20,352 bases of DNA from Spirochaetales bacterium (lineage in GTDB: Bacteria; Spirochaetota; Spirochaetia; DTKZ01). A model generated the notes under the pieces. The model had not been told where the DNA came from. It saw nothing but the letters and a program-made list of their open reading frames with translations, and ran no database searches. Positions 1 to 6,557 of the stretch are shown piece after piece. Both the position numbers and the translations under genes were made by a program. The stretch is from the NCBI GenBank assembly GCA_031266855.1, contig JAISAF010000367.1:1-20352 (forward strand), given 5' to 3'. The first letter of the stretch is position 1; every line of letters starts with the position of its first letter.

Positions 1-20
1 AATAGCCCTGCGCAGACACC

Positions 21-419
21 TTATCGAACAGCTTGAGAAGATCGGCTGGAAGGGATAAATTTCCGCCGGGGCGCTTCGGGGAGGTCAAACCAGTTCACGA
101 GGCGGCCTTCCCGGAAATATAGTTCGAACCATTCGTATTCCCAGTACACATCGCGGGGAGCGTGTTTTATTACGCGGGGTTTCGCGAAAAGGCTTTGTAC
201 TTCGGACATGGTCATTCCCACTTTCAACCGCGAAAGGTCGTATATGGCGTATTCGGGGTCGGCAAGGACGAACTCCGTTGCCGTTTTGGGACTTATGTTT
301 TCAAATGACAGCTCTGGATCCGCTGTAGTGCAGCATCCGGTTAATCCGGCCAGTCCGGCTCCGATCAATCCGGCTAAAACAAGAAAAAATGGCGCGCGGC
401 CCGGTGGTATTTTTCGCAT
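21..419 (-). CDS. BamE/SmpA-like outer-membrane lipoprotein
   Basis: Predicted 132-aa lipoprotein. The reading frame is open further upstream, but the ATG at 419 has AGAGGAGG just before it and begins MRKIPPGRAPFF, a basic start followed by a hydrophobic stretch and the lipobox LTGC (Cys near residue 29), so this start is chosen. The mature part carries LKVGMTMSEVQSLFAKP followed by a Trp/Tyr-rich strand (VYWEYEWFELYF), the 'G(M)T..EV...G.P' arrangement of the SmpA/OmlA (BamE) fold, whose members assist beta-barrel assembly at the outer membrane. The family assignment rests on this motif alone; other small lipoproteins share it. Its upstream region is occupied by the inverted-repeat element at 438-805, which ends just outside the ribosome-binding site, so the native promoter has probably been displaced. 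Confidence 0.72.
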   Translation of the reverse strand: MRKIPPGRAPFFLVLAGLIGAGLAGLTGCCTTADPELSFENISPKTATEFVLADPEYAIYDLSRLKVGMTMSEVQSLFAKPRVIKHAPRDVYWEYEWFELYFREGRLVNWFDLPEAPRRKFIPSSRSSQAVR

Positions 420-437
420 ACGCTTTTCCTCCTCTGA

Positions 438-805
438 AAGACTGTTCAACATCTTTCTAATTTCGCTTCAATATCGGAATTCGGGTACATTTTTTGCGTT
501 TTGGGAATTTGCGCCGCAAATTCCCAAAAAGCAAAAAACCGGGCTTTCCGCTTCAAGTCCTCGGAAGCGCCAATGCGCTTCCTGTGGGCTTTCCGCTGCA
601 ATGCGCCCGAAGACGGTCGCTTTCCGATAAGTATGGATTGTAGCGGGCGCTATCGCGCCCCCGGAATCCCAGTGCGCGGGCGGCACCCCCCGCGGATTTT
701 TGCTCTGCAAAAATCCGCGTCCCGCAACCACGCAATTTTGCCCATGCAAAATTGCGCCACCCCGGCTGCCAGCGCTTAGGGGGTTTCAAGATATCGAACA
801 GGCTC
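438..805 (-). repeat. MITE-like element A (368 bp, TSD TGA)
   Basis: Left terminus AAGACTGTTCAAC (438-450) is an imperfect inverted copy of the right terminus, which reads GAGCCTGTTCGATATC on the other strand (ending at 805). TGA directly flanks both ends (435-437 and 806-808), as expected of a 3-bp target duplication. The inside holds one copy of the shared core (about 490-616), with the central hairpin GGAAGCGC-CAAT-GCGCTTCC at 563-582. It also has further hairpins: GGGCGC/GCGCCC (645-660), a perfect 13-bp stem CGCGGATTTTTGC (691-719) and GCAATTTTGC/GCAAAATTGC (732-755). No protein of its own is encoded. It is about twice as long as copies B and C, because of the extra hairpin block 617-790. 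Confidence 0.8.
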
Positions 806-842
806 TGACATTTTATCGGCGGTTTCCTGTTCCTACATAAAA

Positions 843-1625
843 CTACATATAACCCATTCGGGAAAGCATAAGGGCGCTGGCGGCCAGAGCAGCCGCTTCG
901 GTACGCAGAATACGCGGCCCCATGCGGCATACGAGGAAACCCGCCGTTTTGAATTTTTCCAGTTCAGCTTCTATCCAGCCGCGTTCGGGGCCTATGGCCA
1001 GAACAGCCGCACCGCGCGGGGGAATGTCGCGCAGGAAGATTTCTGTCCGCTGGTCCAGAACGCAGCGGCAGGAATCTCCGCTACCGGGAGCGGCGGCAGC
1101 GGCAGGAGTGGCGGAGACGGCGGAAGCGCGGTAAGCGTGGGGGGCGGCGGAAAAACAGGCCAGGCAGGAGTCAAATCTTTCGTGGAGGCGGACTTCCGGC
1201 AGAAGAGTTGTTCCCGACTGTTGCAGGCCCTCAAGAAGATGCTGGCGGTATTCCTGTTTTTGCCACAGGCTGCCGGATAGATAGGATTTCTCACACAGCG
1301 TGGCCCGCACGAAATGCAGGGAGCGAAGTCCCAGACAGGCGAGGTCTTTTATAAGCCGGCCTGTTACCAGGGGGCGGGGAAGCCCAACGATAATGTCCAG
1401 GGGCAGGAGGGCAGGAGGCGGGCTGCCTGGGACAAAACGGAAGGAAAGGCTTTCCGCGTTTACCGAAAGAATTTCCAGGGAACCTTTTTTTCCGTTCAGG
1501 ATGCCGGCCGCGAAACTGTCTCCCGGCCCGGCCCGTAAAACCGAAAGGAGATGACGAACTCTGCGGTCGCCGCGGGGCAGGGCGCCTTTTTCCGCTTCGT
1601 GCGGCTCAAAGAGAATTATATTCAC
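843..1625 (-). CDS. rsmE: 16S rRNA (uracil1498-N3)-methyltransferase RsmE
   Basis: A SPOUT-class, SAM-dependent methyltransferase that N3-methylates U1498 of 16S rRNA in the 30S subunit. The C-terminal trefoil-knot signatures are clear: VLAIGPERGWIEAELE, then RMGPRILRTEAAALAASAL. The N-terminal PUA-like part is recognisable in HLLSVLRAGPGDSFAAG. The frame is open to 1769. The GTG at 1625 (VNIILFEPHEAEKG) gives 260 aa, near the usual 230-260, and places the PUA part at the very N-terminus; an ATG at 1709 with a weak TGAGG would add 28 residues of no family likeness. A low-complexity Ala/Pro/Ser/Gly insert (about 1077-1140, ATPAAAAAPGSG) lies between the two domains and is unusual for the family. 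It is the only gene between elements at 438-805 and 1735-1748. Confidence 0.9.
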   Translation of the reverse strand: MNIILFEPHEAEKGALPRGDRRVRHLLSVLRAGPGDSFAAGILNGKKGSLEILSVNAESLSFRFVPGSPPPALLPLDIIVGLPRPLVTGRLIKDLACLGLRSLHFVRATLCEKSYLSGSLWQKQEYRQHLLEGLQQSGTTLLPEVRLHERFDSCLACFSAAPHAYRASAVSATPAAAAAPGSGDSCRCVLDQRTEIFLRDIPPRGAAVLAIGPERGWIEAELEKFKTAGFLVCRMGPRILRTEAAALAASALMLSRMGYM

Positions 1626-1980
1626 TGTTTCCGCTGACTCCGCCTGTGTACCATGTCTTTTCTTCGCGAAAGTATAGCGGCGTCTGATTCCGCCGTCAAT
1701 AAGGCGCATGGCCTCACATAAAATCAGAGTTTTTACCGCAAAGTCGAAAAAGTAGAATAAGGGAGACAAAAAAAATACCCAGAGAGCAAAAAAACAGGTC
1801 TGGCAGACGCAATGGGGGGAATTCGATTTTATTCATTAAACTTGTTCGATAACCTTCCGGCTCTCTCACACATCTGTGGAATTTACCGCAGAATGGCGAC
1901 AAATTCCCGCCGTTTGTATTAGAAGCTGCTTCCGAAACTGAGGTTTTTAAACAACTCTAATAATTTACTTTTTTAACTCT
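1626..1980. other. Intergenic stretch upstream of rsmE
   Basis: No convincing gene. It holds a half site of the ACCGCAAAGTCGAA motif at 1735-1748 (compare 6933-6946 and 7035-7050), and poly-A-rich DNA at 1768-1795. A minus-strand frame (stop at 1714-1716) could encode a 40-aa peptide with one hydrophobic segment (ATG near 1836), but it has no well-placed ribosome-binding site. A run of T residues at 1967-1976 lies just past the end of the six-gene operon but has no stable hairpin before it, so no terminator is called. Confidence 0.5.
1735..1748 (-). repeat. Half site of the ACCGCRAAGTCGAA motif
   Basis: ACCGCAAAGTCGAA; on the minus strand it reads TTCGACTTTGCGGTAAA, nearly the same as TTTGACTTTGCGGTAAA at 7035-7051. 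It points toward rsmE. No partner arm is found within 250 bases, so this copy is solitary. No good -10 box sits 16-18 bases downstream here, unlike the copy at 7036. Confidence 0.5.
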
Positions 1981-2328
1981 TTAGCTCAATGCCTTAATAA
2001 CTCCATATTCAACCGTAACATACAATAAAAACAGAATTCCATTGACAATAATATATGGAGGCGGGGTAAAATCCAGAAAATTGAAAATGATATTGCTTAT
2101 CAATGTGATTAAAAAAAATAGAACTGATACAATCTTATAATTCCCGGTTCCGCCTTTAACGTTAAAACTGACAGCCAAAATACCCGATAAGGTTATAGAA
2201 CTTAATAGCCCGCTTCCAATGGTTATCAGCCAAAGATATACTTCTCCTTTATTTAACGTGTAAAAACCAAAGGCAATAAGGCCAGAGATAGCAAGAGACA
2301 CAATCAGCATAACAGGATTAATTTTCAT
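1981..2328 (-). CDS. Small four-helix membrane protein, last gene of the SPFH/GYF operon
   Basis: 115 aa, almost entirely hydrophobic: likely membrane helices at residues 5-24, 30-55, 66-84 and 92-112, broken by short polar turns (NKGEVY, NVKGGTGNYK, DFTPPPY). No family recognised. ATG at 2328 is preceded by AGGAG seven bases upstream, and the gene starts inside the last codons of the GYF_2 gene (11-base overlap), implying translational coupling. Context suggests an integral membrane partner for the soluble or peripheral proteins encoded upstream, but this is inference from position only. Confidence 0.75.
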   Translation of the reverse strand: MKINPVMLIVSLAISGLIAFGFYTLNKGEVYLWLITIGSGLLSSITLSGILAVSFNVKGGTGNYKIVSVLFFLITLISNIIFNFLDFTPPPYIIVNGILFLLYVTVEYGVIKALS

Positions 2329-2704
2329 TTTTAGACTCCTTTTGTCCTCCGTTGAATTGCGGTGGTGTTATGGCAACAATTTGTAAAACTGAAAGTATTT
2401 CCCCGGCCAACTGCCAATCAGTCATTCCTGGTTTCCAAATGTAAGTTTCTTTAACGATTTTTTTGTTTGCAACAAGTCTGGCAAATTCGGTTTCGGAAAA
2501 TGGGCCTTCCTGTTTACCGTTAATGATTGCATAAAATATATTATTCGGAACACTTTGTTCAAAGGAGTACAAATGATTCATTGAACCGGGGATATGCATA
2601 TTCGCCATCATGTTATTCATGGATTTTATCATTTGTTGGGCGACAGCCATGCTCATGCCGAATTCAAGGAGCCTGTCCACAGAATAAAAATTGTTTTCAT
2701 TCAT
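2318..2704 (-). CDS. Stand-alone GYF_2 (DUF4339) domain protein
   Basis: 128 aa. Residues about 1-45 are Met-rich and helical (GMSMAVAQQMIKSMNNMMANM). Residues about 55-105 form a GYF_2 domain: IFYAIINGKQEGPFSETEF ... YIWKPGMTDWQLAGEI, with the conserved GPF and the W-x-x-GM-x-x-W pattern. The C-tail is polar (ITPPQFNGGQKESKNEN). It looks like a shortened paralogue of the C-terminal third of the SPFH protein encoded directly upstream, which has the same Met-rich linker plus GYF_2 layout. Start ATG at 2704 has AAGGAA upstream; the gap to the SPFH stop is 13 bases. GYF domains in eukaryotes bind proline-rich peptides; a similar role here is inference. Confidence 0.8.
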   Translation of the reverse strand: MNENNFYSVDRLLEFGMSMAVAQQMIKSMNNMMANMHIPGSMNHLYSFEQSVPNNIFYAIINGKQEGPFSETEFARLVANKKIVKETYIWKPGMTDWQLAGEILSVLQIVAITPPQFNGGQKESKNEN

Positions 2705-2717
2705 AATTGTCTATTCC

Positions 2718-4130
2718 TTATGAAACCGGAGGCGGCGGGGGTGGCGGCATCACGCCTGAAAACAGCGGCGCAAGCTCCTGAACTGTTCCGGCGGCGGCCC
2801 AATTTGCCATACCGGCTTTCCAAATCATTGATTCGCCGGTAAACTGACCGCTTTGTATCATCCGGGCAAGCTGCTCTATTGTAAAGGGGCCGGTTGTTTT
2901 CCCATTAACCGCGACGTTATATTGAACATTCGGCGGAGGAGGAATAACAGATAAGTTTCCTTGCGGCGGCTGATTCATGCCTTGCATCATATTTCCCATC
3001 ATTCCGGCCATTTGTTGACCGGCGATTCCGCCCATAGCCATTCCTGCCATCATTGCGCCAGGATTGAAAGCTCCGCCATTTCCCATCGATGCTCCCTGCC
3101 CCATCTTCCCTAGAGAGGCCGCGGCTTCTTTTGCGACACCTGCCTGCTGGTTAAGCTGATGGACGGCGAAATTCGCTCCTTCGGTTTGCAGTTTTTGCGC
3201 TCTTTGGGCTTCTTCCCGTTGAATTCTTAGGGATTCTTCCATATTTGCAGCATTAATGTGCTGGGTATCTTTCATGTTTTGGATGTTAATATCGGTCTGG
3301 GCTTTAAGGGTCTGTTCGGTAAGATTCTGGGTAACATTCATCAGTTTTTGATACCCTTCACTATCCTTGGCAACTTCAATTGCCTCAATATCAACAGAAG
3401 ATACAGTAACGCCGAATTCATTTTCAAGCCTCGGTTTAATGTAAGCCTCTGTGATTTCCTTAATCGTAAGTATCCTTGTGGTCAGTTGCAAAACAGGTAT
3501 TTGGTGCTCCGAGGAAACGTTGGAAACTACCCCTTTGATATACCCCGAAACGCCGGACCTTATTTGTTTCGTGAACGCCTCTTTATTAAAATCAATGAGG
3601 CGATGCAGTTTAATAAAAGCCTTGTAATCAACTAACCTGAAAGTGATAATTCCACGGACGGCGACAGGGACGCCGAGATCGGGGAAACGGGGATCAAATA
3701 CATCAAAATAGGGAACACCGAAAAAAACCTGATTTATGCCGGCCAGATTGATAAAGTATATTTCTGCCTGAAAAGGCGAAGCTCCTCCAAAAAAAGCCCC
3801 GGCGACACGGGCCAGCACAGGGAAGTTGGCGGTCTTTATCGTTCCATCATACGGGCCTTCGATAAAATCCTGTAATGCGCCGTCTTTTTGCGGATATACG
3901 AAAACGGCAACCTCCCCTTCCTTTACCCGCAGACTGCTGCCATAGCGGATAGCGTTTTCCTTTACCGTTGAATAAACGCCTTCTCTGGTGGTATCGGCAT
4001 CTTTCCCTGACTCATCCATAGCCTCCGCTACATCCGGACGCCATTTCCACACCAGATAATCAGGCTGGTCACAGCGTATTACATCCATTAATCCGCCTTC
4101 CGGTTTTCTTGTTTTTCCAAAAAGAGCCAT
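2718..4130 (-). CDS. SPFH-domain protein with C-terminal GYF_2 domain (virion-core-protein-like family)
   Basis: 470 aa. Residues 1-250 match the bacterial SPFH/'virion core protein' family: an N-terminal MALFGKTRKPEGGLMDVI with DYLVWKWRP, then KEGEVAVFVYPQKDG, IYFINLAGINQVFFGVPYF and the FGVTVSSVDIEAIEVAKD segment. A charged coiled-coil-like stretch follows (about 260-320), then a Met/Gly-rich linker (345-390: GAMMAGMAMGG, MAGMMGNMMQGMN), then PPPP, a GYF_2 domain (about 405-455; GPFTIEQLARMI, WKAGMANW) and a tail with seven consecutive prolines. SPFH proteins form membrane-associated oligomeric scaffolds. There is no N-terminal membrane helix, so attachment is probably peripheral or through partners. 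ATG at 4130 has GGAGG upstream and lies 18 bases after the YidD-like stop. Central member of the six-gene operon. Confidence 0.88.
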   Translation of the reverse strand: MALFGKTRKPEGGLMDVIRCDQPDYLVWKWRPDVAEAMDESGKDADTTREGVYSTVKENAIRYGSSLRVKEGEVAVFVYPQKDGALQDFIEGPYDGTIKTANFPVLARVAGAFFGGASPFQAEIYFINLAGINQVFFGVPYFDVFDPRFPDLGVPVAVRGIITFRLVDYKAFIKLHRLIDFNKEAFTKQIRSGVSGYIKGVVSNVSSEHQIPVLQLTTRILTIKEITEAYIKPRLENEFGVTVSSVDIEAIEVAKDSEGYQKLMNVTQNLTEQTLKAQTDINIQNMKDTQHINAANMEESLRIQREEAQRAQKLQTEGANFAVHQLNQQAGVAKEAAASLGKMGQGASMGNGGAFNPGAMMAGMAMGGIAGQQMAGMMGNMMQGMNQPPQGNLSVIPPPPNVQYNVAVNGKTTGPFTIEQLARMIQSGQFTGESMIWKAGMANWAAAGTVQELAPLFSGVMPPPPPPPVS

Positions 4131-4148
4131 AATCTTCGAGCCTCCAGT

Positions 4149-4700
4149 TTAGGGATAATCCACGGAATAATAAAAGCCTTTACATCTAAAAAACATGCGG
4201 TAAATGCCTTTATAAAGCCCTTTTATAAGTCCATGTTTTTCCAATGCCAAAATCATATATTCTGAGCATGTTGGTTTAAAAATACATTTTCTGCGAATTC
4301 TTTCGGGGGCATAATGCTGATATAATCGAATCAAACCTATAATCGCTTTTTTTGATACAACCAATAAGCCAATTAGCGTAATAAGTAAAAATATTACTGC
4401 TAACATTGTTATCGGGTTGTTCATTAATTCTGATTTTGGGAAGATGCCGGTTTGATAGAAATATACTACGGGATAAGCGCATATAAGAATAACCAGAATA
4501 TCGATGCCCAGAAATGCTATAATATACCTTAAAGCCCTCATTATGTTTGTATTGGGTCTTATTAATTCACGTCTACAAACATATTCCCATGCTTCTTCCT
4601 GTTCCTTTTCATCAGGAACACAATAGTCGGGTTTCATAAAAAAACTCTGACTGGTCAGATAAACTTCAACGCCTACCTGACCATTACAAACTGAGATCAC
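4149..4700 (-). CDS. YidD-like protein with membrane-anchored N-terminal extension
   Basis: 183 aa. The C-terminal part (about 115-183) is a YidD/DUF37 domain: GLIRLYQHYAPERIRRKC, then CIFKPTCSEYMILALEKHG, LIKGLYKGIYRMFFRC and a final YYSVDYP, with the family's three Cys retained. Canonical YidD is about 70-90 aa, acts near YidC in membrane-protein insertion, and usually sits in the rpmH-rnpA-yidD-yidC locus. Here it is fused to about 110 extra residues with two predicted membrane helices (IIAFLGIDILVILICAYPVVYF and a second at PITMLAVIFLLITLIGLLVV). Start is a GTG overlapping the upstream stop (GTGA), typical of coupling; an in-frame ATG at 4637 has no ribosome-binding site. Role within the SPFH system is unknown. 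Confidence 0.82.
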   Translation of the reverse strand: MISVCNGQVGVEVYLTSQSFFMKPDYCVPDEKEQEEAWEYVCRRELIRPNTNIMRALRYIIAFLGIDILVILICAYPVVYFYQTGIFPKSELMNNPITMLAVIFLLITLIGLLVVSKKAIIGLIRLYQHYAPERIRRKCIFKPTCSEYMILALEKHGLIKGLYKGIYRMFFRCKGFYYSVDYP

Positions 4701-5338
4701 CCCTTTTTTTCCCGTAGTTTGTTTTTCATGGCCTTAATCTTGTCTTCCGCTTCTGAGTCATTGATCATATCGCAGGAGAATTGGTCACCGGGAACGATTA
4801 ATTTAAAAATATCGTGATCGACATTTTTCCGGCTTACTGTGGGAACTTTATTTAAGCAGCCTTTTCCGGCTTCCCAGGTTTCTTTCTCCTCGCTCTCTGA
4901 AGATGTGGAGAAGTTGGTAATATCTTTATAGAAGTACTCCTCCGTCTTCTCCTTTTTGCCATCCTCATCCATGTTGAAAGTATACTGATAAACATATACC
5001 TGTTTATCGCTGAACAAGAGCCAGGTAACCTGGTAAGCCGAGGTCCTCATGCGCCCGTCTTTACCTCTTTTGGCACGGGCATTTTTGTCGTAATGCCAAT
5101 TTTTGAACTCACAGGGAGGAATCTCATTGACCTGAGATTCATCAACCCCTGTTTTGTCCAAAGCCCGTTGTTTGAGGTTTAAGCCGGTATACTTGCTTAG
5201 GACGAGCTGGTCATATTCCTCATCCGAGATGTTTTTGGAAAAACATCCTTCCGGTGCCATAAAGTATTTGATTACTTTTTGCTGCTCCGGCGACCTTCCC
5301 TGCAAAGCCGTTTTTAACGTCACATCTGATATACCCAT
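4697..5338 (-). CDS. Conserved-looking protein of unknown function, 213 aa
   Basis: Not recognised. Soluble, highly charged, no signal peptide or membrane helix. Residues 1-75 are helical (MGISDVTLKTALQGRSPEQQK; DEEYDQLVLSKYTGLNLKQRAL). Residues 75-190 look like an all-beta domain: tandem strands YQVTWLLFSDKQVYVYQYTFNMD, EEYFYKDITNFS, DHDIFKLIVPGDQF. This is the strand pattern of bacterial PH-like domains that read out 'TWLLFSDKQVYVY...YKDI', but I cannot confirm the fold. The C-terminus is a charged helix (EAEDKIKAMKNKLREKKG). ATG at 5338 follows AAGGAG; the stop overlaps the GTG of the YidD-like gene by four bases. Second gene of the operon, 72 bases after the zinc-ribbon gene. Confidence 0.78.
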   Translation of the reverse strand: MGISDVTLKTALQGRSPEQQKVIKYFMAPEGCFSKNISDEEYDQLVLSKYTGLNLKQRALDKTGVDESQVNEIPPCEFKNWHYDKNARAKRGKDGRMRTSAYQVTWLLFSDKQVYVYQYTFNMDEDGKKEKTEEYFYKDITNFSTSSESEEKETWEAGKGCLNKVPTVSRKNVDHDIFKLIVPGDQFSCDMINDSEAEDKIKAMKNKLREKKG

Positions 5339-5410
5339 ACAAACTCCTTCTCTCCTGTGGACAAATTATTTTCAGAACAGTATACACCGTTCATTAAAAA
5401 CTACATCGAA

Positions 5411-6013
5411 TTATACCGGCCACCCCGGTCTTTCAATCCCGGTCATTTGACAAAAATCCTCAATGTCGTTAGCTGTAACACCGGTGTTTTTGGCATTAGT
5501 TAAAGCCTCCTGCCAGGTTGGACTGGTCTTGAAGAATTTCCGGCTGTAATAGTCATACTTTATGTACGCCTGGAAATAGTAGAAAATTCCCCTTGGTTCA
5601 AGACTTATGGCGGTATCCAAATATCTTTCTATGGTATCGATTTCCGGCCTCATTGCGACGAATGCTTTTTTGCCCTTCAAAAGACAAATGGCGGCATAAT
5701 AGTAGAGATTAGGATCGGAAAAATTATTCACCATAGCTTTTTCAAAAAAAGGTAATGCCTTTTCGGGAAGTTTCAATTTCAGGAAACAAAAGGCCAGAGA
5801 ACTGTTAAGGGTGTTGTCATTCGGATTTACCGCCATCTGTGTCTGAAAGGCCATTTGGTATTTCTGGACTTGAGGCAGAGGCATTGTGGCCACAGTCTGA
5901 TAATGTTTGATCCTGGCAGCCTGCCCGCAAATGGGGCATATTTCCCCATTTCCCAGTTGGTTTTCCAGGACATCCGCACCGCAGCCACCGCATTTCAATG
6001 TAAATTCAGCCAT
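5411..6013 (-). CDS. Zinc-ribbon/TPR protein, first gene of the SPFH/GYF operon
   Basis: 200 aa. The N-terminus is a zinc ribbon with two CxxC knuckles (CGGCGADVL ... CPICGQAA, residues 8-31), followed by TPR-like helices: NPNDNTLNSSLAFCFLKLKLPEKALPFFEKAM, NLYYYAAICLLKGKKAF, LDTAISLEPRGIFYYFQAYI. No signal peptide, so cytoplasmic; such ribbon-TPR proteins usually act as adaptors. ATG at 6013 has AAAGGAGAGA nine bases upstream. It is the promoter-proximal gene of the cluster. Element B (6067-6237) is inserted 51 bases upstream of the start, so the operon promoter must lie in those 53 bases, where TATACA is the only -10-like box, or inside or beyond the element. Confidence 0.8.
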   Translation of the reverse strand: MAEFTLKCGGCGADVLENQLGNGEICPICGQAARIKHYQTVATMPLPQVQKYQMAFQTQMAVNPNDNTLNSSLAFCFLKLKLPEKALPFFEKAMVNNFSDPNLYYYAAICLLKGKKAFVAMRPEIDTIERYLDTAISLEPRGIFYYFQAYIKYDYYSRKFFKTSPTWQEALTNAKNTGVTANDIEDFCQMTGIERPGWPV

Positions 6014-6066
6014 TAAAACATCTCTCCTTTGTATAATCCACCATCCCGCTGGAGCCGCCTCAATAA

Positions 6067-6237
6067 GAGCCTGTTCAATATCTGGAAAAACCCTGGGTGC
6101 GCAAGGGATTGCAGCGAAAATCCCACAGGATTTGCATAAGCAAATCCGAGGAATTGGAGCGGAAAGCCCGGTTTTTGGCGCGGAGTGCCAAAAATGCGCC
6201 CAAATTCCGAATTACAAACGGGTTTTTGAACAGGCTC
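6067..6237 (+). repeat. MITE-like element B (171 bp, TSD TAA)
   Basis: Perfect 12-bp terminal inverted repeats GAGCCTGTTCAA, flanked on both sides by TAA (6064-6066, 6238-6240). The core runs about 6098-6201: GCAAGGGATTGCAGCG, central hairpin GGATTTGC-ATAA-GCAAATCC (6128-6147), a second copy of the GCGGAAAGCCC direct repeat, then a terminal hairpin TTTTTGGC/GCCAAAAA (near 6172-6195) and TGCGCCC. The first direct repeat is slightly decayed (GCGAAAATCCC). No coding capacity. Confidence 0.87.
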
Positions 6238-6250
6238 TAAGACTGATTGT

Positions 6251-6448
6251 CTATACCAGTCCTTGTTTTCCCGTTTTCACAGGCGAAGCGGAGACATCGG
6301 CAAGTAAGGTGTTTTCCTTTTGAAGCTTCAAAAGGTTTTTAGCGGATTTCAGTATTTCCCACTTTTCCACAGGGGTTAAAATCTTAAAATCCTTACTATA
6401 ATCATAAGATTCCCCGTTGATCCCTCCCTGGCTTACCGTATCTTTCAT
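6251..6448 (-). CDS. Small soluble protein of unknown function, divergent from XRE repressor
   Basis: 65 aa, no recognised domain. Charged and mostly helical in the middle (FKILTPVEKWEILKSAKNLLKLQKEN). ATG at 6448 has AGGAGC eight bases upstream. It has its own strong-looking promoter (TTGACA, 17-base spacer, TATTGT) overlapped by a perfect palindrome that the adjacent XRE regulator probably binds. Divergent regulator/small-gene pairs of this type occur in prophage remnants and toxin-antitoxin-like modules; neither is demonstrated here. The stop codon is only 10 bases from the TAA duplication of element B, so the C-terminus may have been altered by the insertion. Reality is supported by start signals and promoter rather than homology. 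Confidence 0.65.
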   Translation of the reverse strand: MKDTVSQGGINGESYDYSKDFKILTPVEKWEILKSAKNLLKLQKENTLLADVSASPVKTGKQGLV

Positions 6449-6457
6449 TGTATGCTC

Positions 6458-6485
6458 CTATGTACTCACAATATAGAGTACATAG
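6458..6485. promoter_or_regulatory. Perfect 10-8-10 palindromic operator
   Basis: CTATGTACTC and GAGTACATAG are exact inverted copies separated by ACAATATA. The site covers the -10 box and most of the spacer of the minus-strand promoter for the 65-aa gene, so a bound protein would block RNA polymerase. It lies 72 bases before the GTG of the XRE gene, whose product is the obvious candidate ligand. A partial half site (GAGTAC) recurs at 6539-6544, inside the XRE leader. Confidence 0.8.
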
Positions 6486-6496
6486 AAAACTGTCAA
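6468..6496 (-). promoter_or_regulatory. Sigma-70-type promoter of the 65-aa gene
   Basis: On the minus strand: consensus TTGACA (6491-6496), 17-base spacer, TATTGT (6468-6473), then AGGAGC and the ATG at 6448. The promoter is embedded in the operator palindrome. Confidence 0.75.
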
Positions 6497-6557
6497 GTCC
6501 CTTTTCTTGCTTATTGAAGACTCTGTGTGCTATGATCAGAGTACGGGGGGACAGGCG

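Noticed and set aside
121..135. GTTCGAACC resembling a tRNA T-arm
   Set aside because: It lies inside the lipoprotein reading frame with no acceptor or anticodon stem around it.
553..930. Open frames across element A and the start of rsmE's 3' side
   Set aside because: They run through palindromes on both strands, have no ribosome-binding site or domain, and the same peptide fragments reappear from other repeat copies (for example at 8364-9458 upstream extension and 18705-19012).
1714..1902. Possible small membrane protein upstream of rsmE on the minus strand
   Set aside because: TTG start, or an internal ATG without a ribosome-binding site; one hydrophobic segment only; mentioned as part of the intergenic stretch but not called.
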